53,812 nucleotides of DNA from Flavobacteriaceae bacterium. GTDB lineage: Bacteria; Bacteroidota; Bacteroidia; Flavobacteriales; Flavobacteriaceae. The position numbers and the translations under genes are program-made. Location: contig JAHEMZ010000012.1 of the NCBI GenBank assembly GCA_024643385.1, positions 1 through 53,812 on the forward strand, written 5' to 3'. The notes beneath the pieces are model-generated. The model saw nothing but the letters and a program-made list of their open reading frames with translations, was not told where the DNA came from and made no database searches. Each line of letters starts with the position of its first letter. The first letter of the stretch is position 1. Below are positions 34,553 to 45,563 of this stretch, piece after piece.

Positions 34553-36553
34553 ATGTCATTAGATTCCAAGTTACCCAAAGGACCCTTAGCCGATAAGTGG
34601 ACAAAACATAAAAACGATATCAATCTGGTAAACCCGGCGAACAAACGTAATATTGACGTTATTGTAGTAGGAACCGGACTTGCCGGCGGAAGTGCGGCTT
34701 CTACTTTAGCAGAATTGGGTTATAACGTGAAAACTTTTTGTTACCAAGATTCCCCAAGAAGAGCACACTCGATTGCTGCGCAAGGGGGGATCAATGCTGC
34801 CAAGAACTATCAGGGAGATGGTGATTCTACTTATCGACTTTTCTACGACACGATTAAAGGGGGAGATTACCGTTCTCGTGAGGAAAATGTATACCGACTG
34901 GCTGAGGTCTCTGCCAATATCATTGACCAATGCGTTGCGCAGGGGGTGCCTTTCGCTCGTGAATATGGAGGATTACTCGACAACCGTTCTTTTGGAGGAG
35001 TGTTGGTTTCAAGAACTTTCTATGCCAAAGGGCAAACCGGACAGCAATTGTTGTTGGGAGCCTATTCGGCCATGAATCGACAGATCAACCGCGGTAAAAT
35101 AAAACCTTACAACCGACATGAAATGTTGGATCTGGTGATCGTAGATGGTAAGGCAAGAGGGATCATCGCTCGTGATCTGGTCACCGGAGAATTAGAGCGT
35201 CATTCCGCGCATGCGGTTGTCATTGCTACCGGAGGATATGGAAACGTATTTTTCTTATCCACCAATGCAATGGGAAGTAACGTTACAGCTTCTTGGAAGA
35301 TTCATAAGAAAGGAGCCTTCTTTGCCAACCCATGCTATACACAAATACACCCTACTTGTATACCTGTTTCCGGGGATCATCAATCCAAACTAACGCTCAT
35401 GTCGGAATCACTTCGGAACGATGGACGTATTTGGGTGCCTAAGAAATTGGAAGATGCAAAAGCCATTCGGGAGGGGAAATTAAAACCCACCGAAATAGCC
35501 GAGGAGAACCGCGATTACTATTTAGAGCGACGTTATCCTTCTTTTGGAAACTTAGTGCCCAGGGACGTGGCTTCTCGGGCGGCAAAAGAACGTTGTGACG
35601 CAGGATTTGGTGTGAACAAAACGGGAGAGGCCGTTTATTTGGACTTCTCCGCGGCCATTATGAGATACGGGAACGAGCAAGCCGTGATTCAACATATAAA
35701 AGACCCATCTCAGGACACTGTAAGAGAATTAGGAGAAAAGGTGATTGAAAATAAGTATGGAAATCTCTTCCAGATGTATGAAAAGATCGTAGACCAAAAC
35801 CCGTATAAAACACCCATGATGATTTACCCGGCTGTACACTATACCATGGGAGGTGTTTGGGTGGATTATAATTTAATGACCACCATCCCGGGATGTTACT
35901 CGGCGGGAGAAGCTAATTTCAGCGACCATGGCGCCAACCGATTAGGAGCAAGTGCTTTGATGCAAGGATTAGCAGACGGGTATTTCGTGTTGCCCTATAC
36001 CATTGGGGATTATCTTTCCAAAGATATCCGAACCGGAAAAATTTCAACCGATCTCCCCGAATTTGTAGAGGCTGAAAATAATATTAAAGCCACCTTGGAA
36101 CATTTGGTCAATAACAAAGGAACCAAGAGTGTGGATCATTTTCATAAGCGCCTCGGAAAAATAATGTGGAACAAATGTGGTATGTCCCGTAATGAAAAGG
36201 AATTGAAAGAAGCTATTTCAGAAATAAAAGCGTTACGTCAGGAATTTTGGAAAGAAGTAAAAGTGCCGGGAAGCATGTTCGAAATGAATCAAGAATTAGA
36301 AAAGGCAGTTCGCGTAGCCGATTTCTTGGAATTGGGAGAATTGTTTGCGAAAGATGCTTTGCATCGCAACGAATCTTGCGGAGGACACTTTAGAGAAGAA
36401 TACCAAACACCGGAAGGGGAAGCCCTTAGAGATGATGAGAATTTTATGTATGTGGCGGCATGGGAATACAAAGGAGAGCCAAGCGATGCCGTTTTGCATA
36501 AGGAAGAATTGAATTACGAAAACATTGAAGTAAAAACTCGTTCATACAAATAG
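34553..36553 (+). CDS. sdhA: Succinate dehydrogenase flavoprotein subunit
   Basis: SdhA oxidises succinate to fumarate with covalently bound FAD. The 666-residue protein has the FAD-binding [10 protein letters not shown] at residues 40-49, the flavinylated His72 in [15 protein letters not shown], the substrate-loop [10 protein letters not shown], active-site Arg in [10 protein letters not shown] and [12 protein letters not shown], and [15 protein letters not shown]. Its length, greater than the enterobacterial form, fits the b558-type family of Bacteroidota. sdhB follows after 3 bp. Confidence 0.97.
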   Translation: MSLDSKLPKGPLADKWTKHKNDINLVNPANKRNIDVIVVGTGLAGGSAASTLAELGYNVKTFCYQDSPRRAHSIAAQGGINAAKNYQGDGDSTYRLFYDTIKGGDYRSREENVYRLAEVSANIIDQCVAQGVPFAREYGGLLDNRSFGGVLVSRTFYAKGQTGQQLLLGAYSAMNRQINRGKIKPYNRHEMLDLVIVDGKARGIIARDLVTGELERHSAHAVVIATGGYGNVFFLSTNAMGSNVTASWKIHKKGAFFANPCYTQIHPTCIPVSGDHQSKLTLMSESLRNDGRIWVPKKLEDAKAIREGKLKPTEIAEENRDYYLERRYPSFGNLVPRDVASRAAKERCDAGFGVNKTGEAVYLDFSAAIMRYGNEQAVIQHIKDPSQDTVRELGEKVIENKYGNLFQMYEKIVDQNPYKTPMMIYPAVHYTMGGVWVDYNLMTTIPGCYSAGEANFSDHGANRLGASALMQGLADGYFVLPYTIGDYLSKDIRTGKISTDLPEFVEAENNIKATLEHLVNNKGTKSVDHFHKRLGKIMWNKCGMSRNEKELKEAISEIKALRQEFWKEVKVPGSMFEMNQELEKAVRVADFLELGELFAKDALHRNESCGGHFREEYQTPEGEALRDDENFMYVAAWEYKGEPSDAVLHKEELNYENIEVKTRSYK

Positions 36554-36556
36554 ATC

Positions 36557-37303
36557 ATGAAGTTAACGTTAAAAATTTGGAGACAACAGAATGCCCAGGC
36601 GAAAGGGAGCATGAAGACCTATGCCATTGATGGTGTTGACGGAGACATGTCCTTTTTGGAAATGTTGGATGTGTTGAACGATCAACTTATCGAAAAAGGG
36701 GAGGACCCTGTTGTTTTTGACCACGATTGTCGTGAAGGGATCTGTGGGTCCTGCTCTTTGCAGATCAATGGAGAACCTCATGGTCCTGATCGTTTGGTCA
36801 CCACCTGTCAGTTACATATGCGAAAATTTAATGACGGCGATACCATCGTTATCGAACCATTCCGCGCCAAGTCCTTTCCTGTTATCAAGGATCTGATGGT
36901 AGACAGAAGTGCTTTCGATCGAATTCAGCAGGCAGGGGGATATATCTCGGTGAATACTTCGGGGAATACGATCGATGCGAACACCATTCCCATTGCAAAA
37001 GATGCCGCCGATGAATCGTTTAACGCCGCGACTTGTATTGGTTGTGGCGCTTGTGTGGCAGCTTGTAAAAATGCCAGCGCCATGCTATTCACTTCTGCAA
37101 AAGTAAGTCAGTTTGCGCTACTTCCTCAAGGACGAATTGAAGCTACCCGTCGAGTTTTGAATATGGTGGAACAAATGGATAAGGAAGGGTTTGGAAACTG
37201 TACCAATACCGGAGCTTGCGAAGTGGAATGTCCTAAAGGAATTTCTTTGGAAAATATAGCACGGATGAATCGAGAGTATTTGTTTGCAAGTTTAAAAGGC
37301 TAA
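36557..37303 (+). CDS. sdhB: Succinate dehydrogenase iron-sulfur subunit
   Basis: The 248-residue protein carries three clusters between FAD and heme. A [2Fe-2S] site is formed by Cys58, Cys63, Cys66 and Cys84 ([10 protein letters not shown] ... TTCQ). [4Fe-4S] and [3Fe-4S] sites are in [15 protein letters not shown] and [14 protein letters not shown]. It is the last gene of sdhCAB and is followed by a terminator. It is a likely client of the SUF system in this window. Confidence 0.97.
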   Translation: MKLTLKIWRQQNAQAKGSMKTYAIDGVDGDMSFLEMLDVLNDQLIEKGEDPVVFDHDCREGICGSCSLQINGEPHGPDRLVTTCQLHMRKFNDGDTIVIEPFRAKSFPVIKDLMVDRSAFDRIQQAGGYISVNTSGNTIDANTIPIAKDAADESFNAATCIGCGACVAACKNASAMLFTSAKVSQFALLPQGRIEATRRVLNMVEQMDKEGFGNCTNTGACEVECPKGISLENIARMNREYLFASLKG

Positions 37304-37330
37304 GTGAATAGTATTGATAACTATCTTCTT

Positions 37331-37362
37331 AAAATCCCGAGCATCCGCTTGGGATTTTTTAT
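37331..37362 (+). terminator. Terminator after sdhB
   Basis: AAATCCCGAGC-ATCC-GCTTGGGATTTTTTATTTTT forms an 11-bp stem (with a wobble) and a T-rich tail, ten bases before the next start codon. Confidence 0.82.
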
Positions 37363-37371
37363 TTTTAAGGG

Positions 37372-38514
37372 ATGAAACTAACTTCTAAGCTCCCGAATGT
37401 AGGAACCACCATTTTTACGGTCATGAGTAAAATGGCAGCCGATCATTGCGCTTTGAACCTTTCCCAAGGCTTCCCAAATTTTGAGTGTGATCCCTTGTTG
37501 ATACAGGAAGTGGATAAAGCGTTGCGGTCCGGTTATAACCAATACGCCCCCATGCAAGGCGATATTCGATTAAGGGAAATGATCGCTGATAAAGTGCAAA
37601 ATTTATATGGAAAGCGCTATGATCCCGGTAATGAAATTACCATTACTGCCGGGGCCACTCAAGCCATATTTACAGCCATCGCTGCGACGATACACGCCGG
37701 GGATGAAGTGATCATCTTTGCTCCTGCCTATGATTGTTACGAACCCGCCATTGAACTATTTGGAGGGATCACCCGCACCATTCAACTGCGTCCACCTACT
37801 TTCATTCCCGATTGGGATGAGGTGGAAGCAGTGATCAATGAAAGGACTAAAATGATCATGATCAATAGTCCGCAGAACCCCAGCGGAATGCTTTTTACGG
37901 AATTCGACCTGCTACAGTTACAGGAATTGGCTGAAAAGCATGACCTATTGGTCATTAGTGACGAGGTTTATGAACATATTATTTTCGATAACGAATCGCA
38001 TCAAAGTGCCGCCCTTTTTGATAAGTTGTCTCAACGAACATACATTACGGCCTCCTTCGGAAAAACATTTCATGCCACCGGATGGAAAATGGGTTATTGC
38101 TTAGCTCCTCAAAATTTAATGAAGGAATTTCAGAAAGTGCATCAATACAATGTCTTTTGTGTAAATCATCCCATACAAAAGGCACTGGCACAGTATATGG
38201 AAAACCCGGAATGTTATTTGAACTTGCCTTCTTTTTACCAGGGAAAGCGAGATTATTTTTTAACGGCGATCAAGGATTCCAAGTTTCATTTTACTCCTTC
38301 CAAAGGCACCTATTTTCAATTGTTGGATTATTCGGCAATTTCAATGGAGCCGGACACCCTCTTTGCAGAACGGTTGACCAAAGAATATAAAATAGCCACC
38401 ATTCCTACTTCCGTGTTCAATATGGACCGAATGGATTTTAAGCAAGTAAGAGTATGCTTTGCCAAGACTGAGAAAACGCTAAAAGAGGCTGCCCATATTC
38501 TGAACAGCATCTAG
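37372..38514 (+). CDS. Methionine aminotransferase (YbdL-like, aminotransferase class I/II)
   Basis: The 380-residue PLP enzyme has GYNQYAPMQGDIRLRE (residues 54-69), ITAGATQAIF, NSPQNPSGM (165-173), SDEVYEHIIF and the PLP lysine K231 in SFGKTFHATGWKMGY. This is the KAT/YbdL group that transaminates methionine and glutamine-like donors with 2-oxo acids. The partner omega-amidase usually deaminates the resulting 2-oxo-glutaramate, and such a gene lies at 41467, two genes away. The start at 37372 is directly behind the sdhB terminator. Confidence 0.92.
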   Translation: MKLTSKLPNVGTTIFTVMSKMAADHCALNLSQGFPNFECDPLLIQEVDKALRSGYNQYAPMQGDIRLREMIADKVQNLYGKRYDPGNEITITAGATQAIFTAIAATIHAGDEVIIFAPAYDCYEPAIELFGGITRTIQLRPPTFIPDWDEVEAVINERTKMIMINSPQNPSGMLFTEFDLLQLQELAEKHDLLVISDEVYEHIIFDNESHQSAALFDKLSQRTYITASFGKTFHATGWKMGYCLAPQNLMKEFQKVHQYNVFCVNHPIQKALAQYMENPECYLNLPSFYQGKRDYFLTAIKDSKFHFTPSKGTYFQLLDYSAISMEPDTLFAERLTKEYKIATIPTSVFNMDRMDFKQVRVCFAKTEKTLKEAAHILNSI

Positions 38515-38643
38515 ATTATTTATTGAACATATTGTAGGATATAAATTTTATCAATCACTTAATTATTTCATACAATTGGTTTTGTATATGTTAGATATTT
38601 TGAAGTGGTATTTTTACCTTTATAGAGTTATAAAAAATTATAA

Positions 38644-40869
<2,226 letters not shown>

Positions 40870-40954
40870 TTACTAAGGACTCCTTTATCACGCTATGGAA
40901 ATAGGTGCTGAAGAATAAGTAGGATTTGTAACCAACAAATTACTTTGTGAAATA

Positions 40955-40986
40955 AAAGCGGAATGGTAACTTTACTGTTCCGCTTT
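40955..40986 (+). terminator. Hairpin between katG and the ankyrin gene
   Basis: AAAGCGGAA (40955-40963) and TTCCGCTTT (40978-40986) are a perfect 9-bp stem around a 14-base loop. The trailing TTTATTACTTT is only moderately T-rich and the next start codon is 15 bases later. The hairpin may be a terminator or an attenuator that lowers ankyrin expression. Confidence 0.55.
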
Positions 40987-41000
40987 ATTACTTTAATGAT

Positions 41001-41465
41001 ATGAGTATAACTTTAATTGACGCCATCCGAAAAGGAGAGGTCGAAACCGTAAAGGAAATTTTAGAACAGCACCCCAAAAGTGTTCAGGAGAAAGACCCGA
41101 GAGGATCCACTCCGCTATTATTAGCTACCTACTATGGTTTTGAAGAGATTTCAGAGATTATTTTAGCGTATTCCCAAGATGTGGATGCGCAAGACACCTC
41201 AGGAAACACGGCGTTAATGGGAGTTTGTTTTAAAGGATTTGAAGGGATCGCCAAATTGCTCATTCAAAATGGAGCAGATGTGAATAAGACAAATTACAAT
41301 GGCGGAACAGCACTCATTTTTGCTACTATCTTTGGAAGAACTCCGTTGGTTCAATTATTACTGGCAGCAGGAGCAGATCCCGATCATCGCGATGAAAAGG
41401 GATTAACCGCCTATGACCACGCCAAAATGCAAGGGAATAACGAAATAATGGCTTTATTCAATTAG
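41001..41465 (+). CDS. Ankyrin repeat protein next to katG
   Basis: The 154-residue cytoplasmic protein is built of about four ankyrin repeats: an N-terminal cap LIDAIRKGEVETVKEILEQHP, then GSTPLLLATYYGFEEISEIIL, GNTALMGVCFKGFEGIAKLLI and GGTALIFATIFGRTPLVQLLL, and a C-terminal cap GLTAYDHAKMQ. There is no signal peptide. Ankyrin proteins encoded beside catalases occur in other bacteria, for example ankB with katB in Pseudomonas aeruginosa, where the ankyrin protein is needed for full catalase activity. I infer a helper role for KatG. The gene touches the omega-amidase gene (1 bp). Confidence 0.9.
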   Translation: MSITLIDAIRKGEVETVKEILEQHPKSVQEKDPRGSTPLLLATYYGFEEISEIILAYSQDVDAQDTSGNTALMGVCFKGFEGIAKLLIQNGADVNKTNYNGGTALIFATIFGRTPLVQLLLAAGADPDHRDEKGLTAYDHAKMQGNNEIMALFN

Positions 41466-41466
41466 T

Positions 41467-42243
41467 ATGGACACTTTAAAAGTAACCCTGATACAGGCAG
41501 ATCTTTATTGGGAAGATCCGCTAAAGAACAGGGCCATGTTTGCTGAAAAAATTGAGTCATTTGAGAATTCAACAGACATCATCCTTTTACCGGAAATGTT
41601 TACGACCGGATTTTCCATGAATGCTTTGAATTTGGCAGAGCCTATGAACGGTCCAACCTTGCAATGGATGCAGGACCAATCGATAAAAACAGGAGCGGCT
41701 ATTGTGGGAAGTTTGATCGTTAAAGAGAATGGGGAATTTTACAATCGGTTACTCTGGGTAGAAGGCTTAGGAACATTACATTATTACGACAAGAAACACA
41801 CTTTTACCTTAGCCGGAGAGGATAAAGTGTATACCGCCGGAAACCAAAAGGTGGTATTTGATTATAAAGGGTGGAAGATATGTCCCTTGATTTGTTACGA
41901 CCTCCGTTTTCCCGTTTGGTCGAGAAATACAGAAAATTACGACCTGTTATTGTACTGCGCCAATTGGCCGGCGAAACGGATCGCGGCTTGGGATACTTTG
42001 CTGAAGGCAAGAGCGATCGAGAATATGTCCTTTTGTATAGGGGTCAATCGGGTAGGGGAAGATGGCAACGGACATAATTATATTGGACACAGTGCTGTTT
42101 ACGATGCATTGGGAGTTCAGATGTCCAATGCCGACTGGGAACATCCTTTTATACAGACAATTGCCTTAGACAAAAAGCAATTAGAAGAGCATAGGAGCCA
42201 TTTGCAATTCTTAAATGATCGAGATGAATTTACTCTAACTTAA
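41467..42243 (+). CDS. Nitrilase-family omega-amidase (YafV-like)
   Basis: The 258-residue carbon-nitrogen hydrolase has the Glu-Lys-Cys triad: Glu43 (LLPEMFTTGF), Lys109 (YYDKKHTF) and Cys143 (LICYDLRFP). The text FTTGFSMN and CANWPAKR fits the YafV/omega-amidase group, which hydrolyses 2-oxo-glutaramate and 2-oxo-succinamate made by glutamine and methionine transaminases. This couples it with the aminotransferase at 37372. Its 3' end overlaps the convergent Ig-like lipoprotein gene by 14 bp. Confidence 0.92.
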   Translation: MDTLKVTLIQADLYWEDPLKNRAMFAEKIESFENSTDIILLPEMFTTGFSMNALNLAEPMNGPTLQWMQDQSIKTGAAIVGSLIVKENGEFYNRLLWVEGLGTLHYYDKKHTFTLAGEDKVYTAGNQKVVFDYKGWKICPLICYDLRFPVWSRNTENYDLLLYCANWPAKRIAAWDTLLKARAIENMSFCIGVNRVGEDGNGHNYIGHSAVYDALGVQMSNADWEHPFIQTIALDKKQLEEHRSHLQFLNDRDEFTLT

Positions 42244-43843
42244 AAGTCTCATTTAAGCTCCAGTTCGCCCGAATCTCAATTTCAGTAGGGTAATAAATTA
42301 TTTCTTCCGGCTGCAATTTTCTCAAATAATTTCCGGTGTCCCATTTTTTGTTTTTGTTCCTGTCGTAGACCATCCGCAAGTAGTATTTGTTTGGATTGAG
42401 ATAGTCGAAATAAACCCCTCGATTTTCTGTGAGGTAATCACTCGCTATTACCTGGAATTTTTGATCCACCAACTCAACTATCACAGGAAATTCCCTAAGA
42501 GGCTCGATCATGAAATTGATGGTGCCATAATCAGAAAGCGGTTTTGTTCTAAAACTATAGGTTAAGGTATCGTTTGTATTTCCGAAAAAATCAAAAACTG
42601 CTTCCGGCAATACATTTACCTTATACAATTGTTCATCCTTTTTAGGAAAATATAAGGTCGCCCAATTATTTTTTTCATCCAGAAACACTTCTGCCGGAAG
42701 TTGAATGGAGTCATTGTCCAACACCTCAAATCGTTCCGCATGAACACTGTAAAGAGGCGTGCTCAATTCAAACTTAATACTGTCCCTGGGAATAATAGTA
42801 GAACCTCCAAATAAGGAAACTTGAAGAGAGTCTACATACAGATCACGCATCTTAACCACTAAGGTATCTAATTGCCCTAAATTTTTAGTTAGAAACTGCA
42901 AAGTGTCTATTTTATCGATATCAAAAGGAGGTTGGAACCAATAATTCAAAGAATCTTTTTTAGGATCTCGGAGGATCTTCACCTTATAATCTTCCGGCAA
43001 TTCAAAAAGAGGTTCAATTAAAAGGGAATCAACAGGGCCTTCAAATCCAAAGGTGATCTTATTCTTGCCGACATGACTCGCTCTACCAATTTTATAGTCC
43101 GGGGTTTCCTTAAAAAGTTGAAGCACAAAACTGCTGTCGGTGGGTAATTGAATGGGTTCAGCAATAAAAGCAATCTTATCTTTCTTCGGTTCAAACGTAT
43201 AATTGTTGACTTCTTCCTGAAGGGCCAATAATATATAGTTTCCTTCCTTTAAATTAGACAGCTCAAAAGAAGGGTCTTTTTCCTTGGTGGTTCCTACGTA
43301 GGTAGGCTTTTCAGAAAAGATAATAGAATCGTTAAACTCTTCTGTGAACTCGTATAGCATCACGGTCACTTTTTTGTCCAACTTTGGCAACACAATATCC
43401 TGAACAGAGCCATTAATCGTTAGACTATCAATATAGTCTCCTGTGGAAAACACATATTTATAGTAATCAAATTCGTTTTCTTCATTATTGTCCACGATGC
43501 TTTTGCCGAAGTTAAAAGCGTAGGTTGTATTCTCTTTTAAGGTGTCTACGATCCTGATCTTTAAAATCTTTGCTGAAGTGGCAGGAGTAACTATGGGTTG
43601 ATAGTCAAGAGGCGGTGATACGATTAAATTTTGCTGCAAATCTTTTAATTTAATATACTCGTCGAAGTATATACGGATCTCCTCGCTATTAAAATGGGTA
43701 GAAAAATTTTCGGGCGTGCTTTTTAAGATCACCGGTGGAATAGTGTCCTTCGGACCTCCGGAAGGGCGTCCTTTTTTGGCACAATGCGAAAAAAGCAAGA
43801 CCAGACTTAAAATTATTAGAAAATTCTGAAGCAATCTTTTCAT
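42230..43843 (-). CDS. Ig-like (Big_5) domain lipoprotein
   Basis: The 537-residue product has a lipoprotein signal (LVLLFSHC, Cys21) followed by a Gly/Pro/Lys linker (KKGRPSGGPKDTIPP). A SbsA-type Ig-like domain comes next (about 40-135), with PPVILKSTPENFSTHF, IRIYFDEYIKLKDL and the family TYAFNFGKSIVDNNE-like strand. The rest is beta-rich, ending in KYYLRMVYDRNKNKKWDTGNYL, a phrase typical of this Bacteroidota family. The function is unknown. The convergent overlap at its 3' end means no terminator separates it from the amidase. comF lies 24 bp upstream, so the two may be co-transcribed. Confidence 0.88.
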   Translation of the reverse strand: MKRLLQNFLIILSLVLLFSHCAKKGRPSGGPKDTIPPVILKSTPENFSTHFNSEEIRIYFDEYIKLKDLQQNLIVSPPLDYQPIVTPATSAKILKIRIVDTLKENTTYAFNFGKSIVDNNEENEFDYYKYVFSTGDYIDSLTINGSVQDIVLPKLDKKVTVMLYEFTEEFNDSIIFSEKPTYVGTTKEKDPSFELSNLKEGNYILLALQEEVNNYTFEPKKDKIAFIAEPIQLPTDSSFVLQLFKETPDYKIGRASHVGKNKITFGFEGPVDSLLIEPLFELPEDYKVKILRDPKKDSLNYWFQPPFDIDKIDTLQFLTKNLGQLDTLVVKMRDLYVDSLQVSLFGGSTIIPRDSIKFELSTPLYSVHAERFEVLDNDSIQLPAEVFLDEKNNWATLYFPKKDEQLYKVNVLPEAVFDFFGNTNDTLTYSFRTKPLSDYGTINFMIEPLREFPVIVELVDQKFQVIASDYLTENRGVYFDYLNPNKYYLRMVYDRNKNKKWDTGNYLRKLQPEEIIYYPTEIEIRANWSLNETFKLE

Positions 43844-43867
43844 CAGTCCAAAAATAAGTAAAGTTTG

Positions 43868-44530
43868 TTAGGCAATTGCGATGGTAGCGATACTAAGTTG
43901 AACATTATTCCCTTCTAATAACTTTAAAGCACATTTTTCTATGGTCGCCCCCGTGGTAACTATATCGTCAACCAATAAAATGTGTTGATTCTGCAAGGCG
44001 CTTACATCTTTTACCATAAAGAGTTCTTCTCCTTCAAATCTCCCCCATCTCTTTTTGAATACTTGTGAATCATTTTGAGAAACTTTAAGAAGGATATCTT
44101 CACGAAAGGGAATTCCTAATTGAGCGGCAATTTCTTTACCAAAACCGGAGACTTGATTATAGCCTCTCTTCTTTAGTTTTTTGCGATGCAAAGGAACGGG
44201 AATTACTAAGGTAATGGATCCATATTCGGGATACTGAATGAGTTCCGCCCCTAACCATTTCCCAAAGAAATTGGATATATCCTTTTGCCCTCGGTATTTT
44301 AGATTATGCATTAACTCCTGCGTAATCCCTTTTTTTTGAAAATGAATTAAAGCGGTGGCATGCTCCAGAGGAACTCTACCGTAAAAAAAATTTTTTAATG
44401 TGTTGTTGTTGGTTCTATGAAAACAGGCCATAGGCAGCTGATGCCTGCACTGCATGCATAAAACAGATTCTTGTTTTACCAATTTCGACTTGCAGCCATT
44501 GCAAATTTTCGGGAATAAAACATTTAACAT
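43868..44530 (-). CDS. ComF family phosphoribosyltransferase-like protein
   Basis: The 220-residue protein has an N-terminal zinc ribbon (Cys10, Cys13, Cys25, Cys28) and a PRTase domain with the PRPP loop ILLVDDIVTTGATIEK at residues 184-199. The intermediate LKKRGYNQVSGFGKEIA is typical of ComF/GntX. ComF is needed for natural transformation in competent species. In others the role is unclear. It is divergent from the coiled-coil gene and shares an 84-bp promoter region with it. Confidence 0.92.
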   Translation of the reverse strand: MLNVLFPKICNGCKSKLVKQESVLCMQCRHQLPMACFHRTNNNTLKNFFYGRVPLEHATALIHFQKKGITQELMHNLKYRGQKDISNFFGKWLGAELIQYPEYGSITLVIPVPLHRKKLKKRGYNQVSGFGKEIAAQLGIPFREDILLKVSQNDSQVFKKRWGRFEGEELFMVKDVSALQNQHILLVDDIVTTGATIEKCALKLLEGNNVQLSIATIAIA

Positions 44531-44560
44531 AATTTAATTTTTTTTACCATTTCATAAACG

Positions 44561-44589
44561 TTTGGCGATAGGTGCTTTGCGTACATTTG
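44561..44589 (+). promoter_or_regulatory. Promoter of the coiled-coil gene
   Basis: TTTG at 44561-44564, 17 bases, TACATTTG at 44582-44589, and ATG at 44615 give a full match to the Bacteroidota consensus. Confidence 0.75.
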
Positions 44590-44614
44590 TATATTATTCT
44601 AACACATACAAACC

Positions 44615-45496
44615 ATGGACAAAGAAAATAACAGTACTAAGTTTAAAGTGCTTATCGGTGTATTAACTGCCTTGTTAATCGCGTTGGGCGTTTATACAGT
44701 ATCCCTTTACAATGATAGTAAAAATACAGTGACCGGCCTTGAAAATCAAAAGGCGGAAATTGAAAACGAATTACAAGAACTTATTGTTAATTACGATGAG
44801 ATCATAAAAGACAATGATTTAAAAGATAAAGATCTAATAGCCGCAAGAGCACGAATTGAAGTATTACTTGATTCGGTTAAAACAGCTGAAGCAAATGTTG
44901 CCTTGATCAAAAGATATAAAGCTGAAATAGGACGCTTAAAAGATGAACGTAAAATGTTATTCGCAAGAGCAGACAGCTTGATCCAGGCAAACGAGATGCT
45001 GGCAGGAGAGATCGATAGCGCCAAAACGATCATCAACGAAACCATTCGTGTGGTCGACTCGGTAAGTCAGGAGAATTTAGCCATGACCGAGACCATTAAA
45101 AAAGGGTCAGTGGTAAAGGCAGTTGACTTGCGCGGAGAAGCGGTGATCGTTAGAGGTAACGGAAAAATAGTAGATACTCGTAGAGCAAGTCGTGCAGATA
45201 AGATCAGAGCTTGTTTTACACTTACCCCCAATATTGTTGCTCAAAAAGGGGATAGATTACTCTTTGTTCAGGTGATCAACCCAAAGAATAATTTATTGGG
45301 AGAAAAGGCCTCCATGCAATTTGAAAATGGTAAACTGAACTACAGTGCCACAACAAAAGTATACTACGAACAGGAAGAATTGGATGTATGTGTTTTAGTG
45401 GACGCAACAGAAGAGGATTTGGTAGCCGGACGATATGTGATCAATGTATTTGACGGACCACAACAAGTGGCCTCTTCCACCTTAGACCTGAAGTAA
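44615..45496 (+). CDS. Membrane-anchored coiled-coil protein of unknown function
   Basis: The 293-residue product has a single transmembrane helix near the N-terminus (residues 11-31, KVLIGVLTALLIALGVYTVSL) and a long heptad-like coiled coil (about 35-160, rich in Glu/Lys with KAEIENELQEL and RLKDERKML). A C-terminal beta domain follows (about 165-293: RADKIRACFTLTPNIVAQKGDRLLFVQV, split here as RADKIRACFTLTPN and DRLLFVQVINP). Similar proteins are sometimes labelled chromosome partitioning proteins, but no ParA or SMC ATPase motif is present. I would call it unknown. It ends at a strong terminator. Confidence 0.87.
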   Translation: MDKENNSTKFKVLIGVLTALLIALGVYTVSLYNDSKNTVTGLENQKAEIENELQELIVNYDEIIKDNDLKDKDLIAARARIEVLLDSVKTAEANVALIKRYKAEIGRLKDERKMLFARADSLIQANEMLAGEIDSAKTIINETIRVVDSVSQENLAMTETIKKGSVVKAVDLRGEAVIVRGNGKIVDTRRASRADKIRACFTLTPNIVAQKGDRLLFVQVINPKNNLLGEKASMQFENGKLNYSATTKVYYEQEELDVCVLVDATEEDLVAGRYVINVFDGPQQVASSTLDLK

Positions 45497-45521
45497 TAAA
45501 CTTCCTCTTTAAAAAAATCAA

Positions 45522-45556
45522 AACCGCTACAACTTATCGTAGCGGTTTTTTTATTT
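45522..45556 (+). terminator. Terminator after the coiled-coil gene
   Basis: AACCGCTAC (45522-45530) pairs perfectly with GTAGCGGTT (45539-45547) and is followed by a T-run. The run merges into TATTTTTG in front of glyS. Confidence 0.9.
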
Positions 45557-45559
45557 TTG
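45552..45559 (+). promoter_or_regulatory. Possible -7 element fused to the terminator T-run before glyS
   Basis: TATTTTTG matches TAnnTTTG but ends only four bases before the glyS ATG at 45564. The transcript would be almost leaderless. The match may be by chance because of the T-run. Confidence 0.3.
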
Positions 45560-45563
45560 CGCC

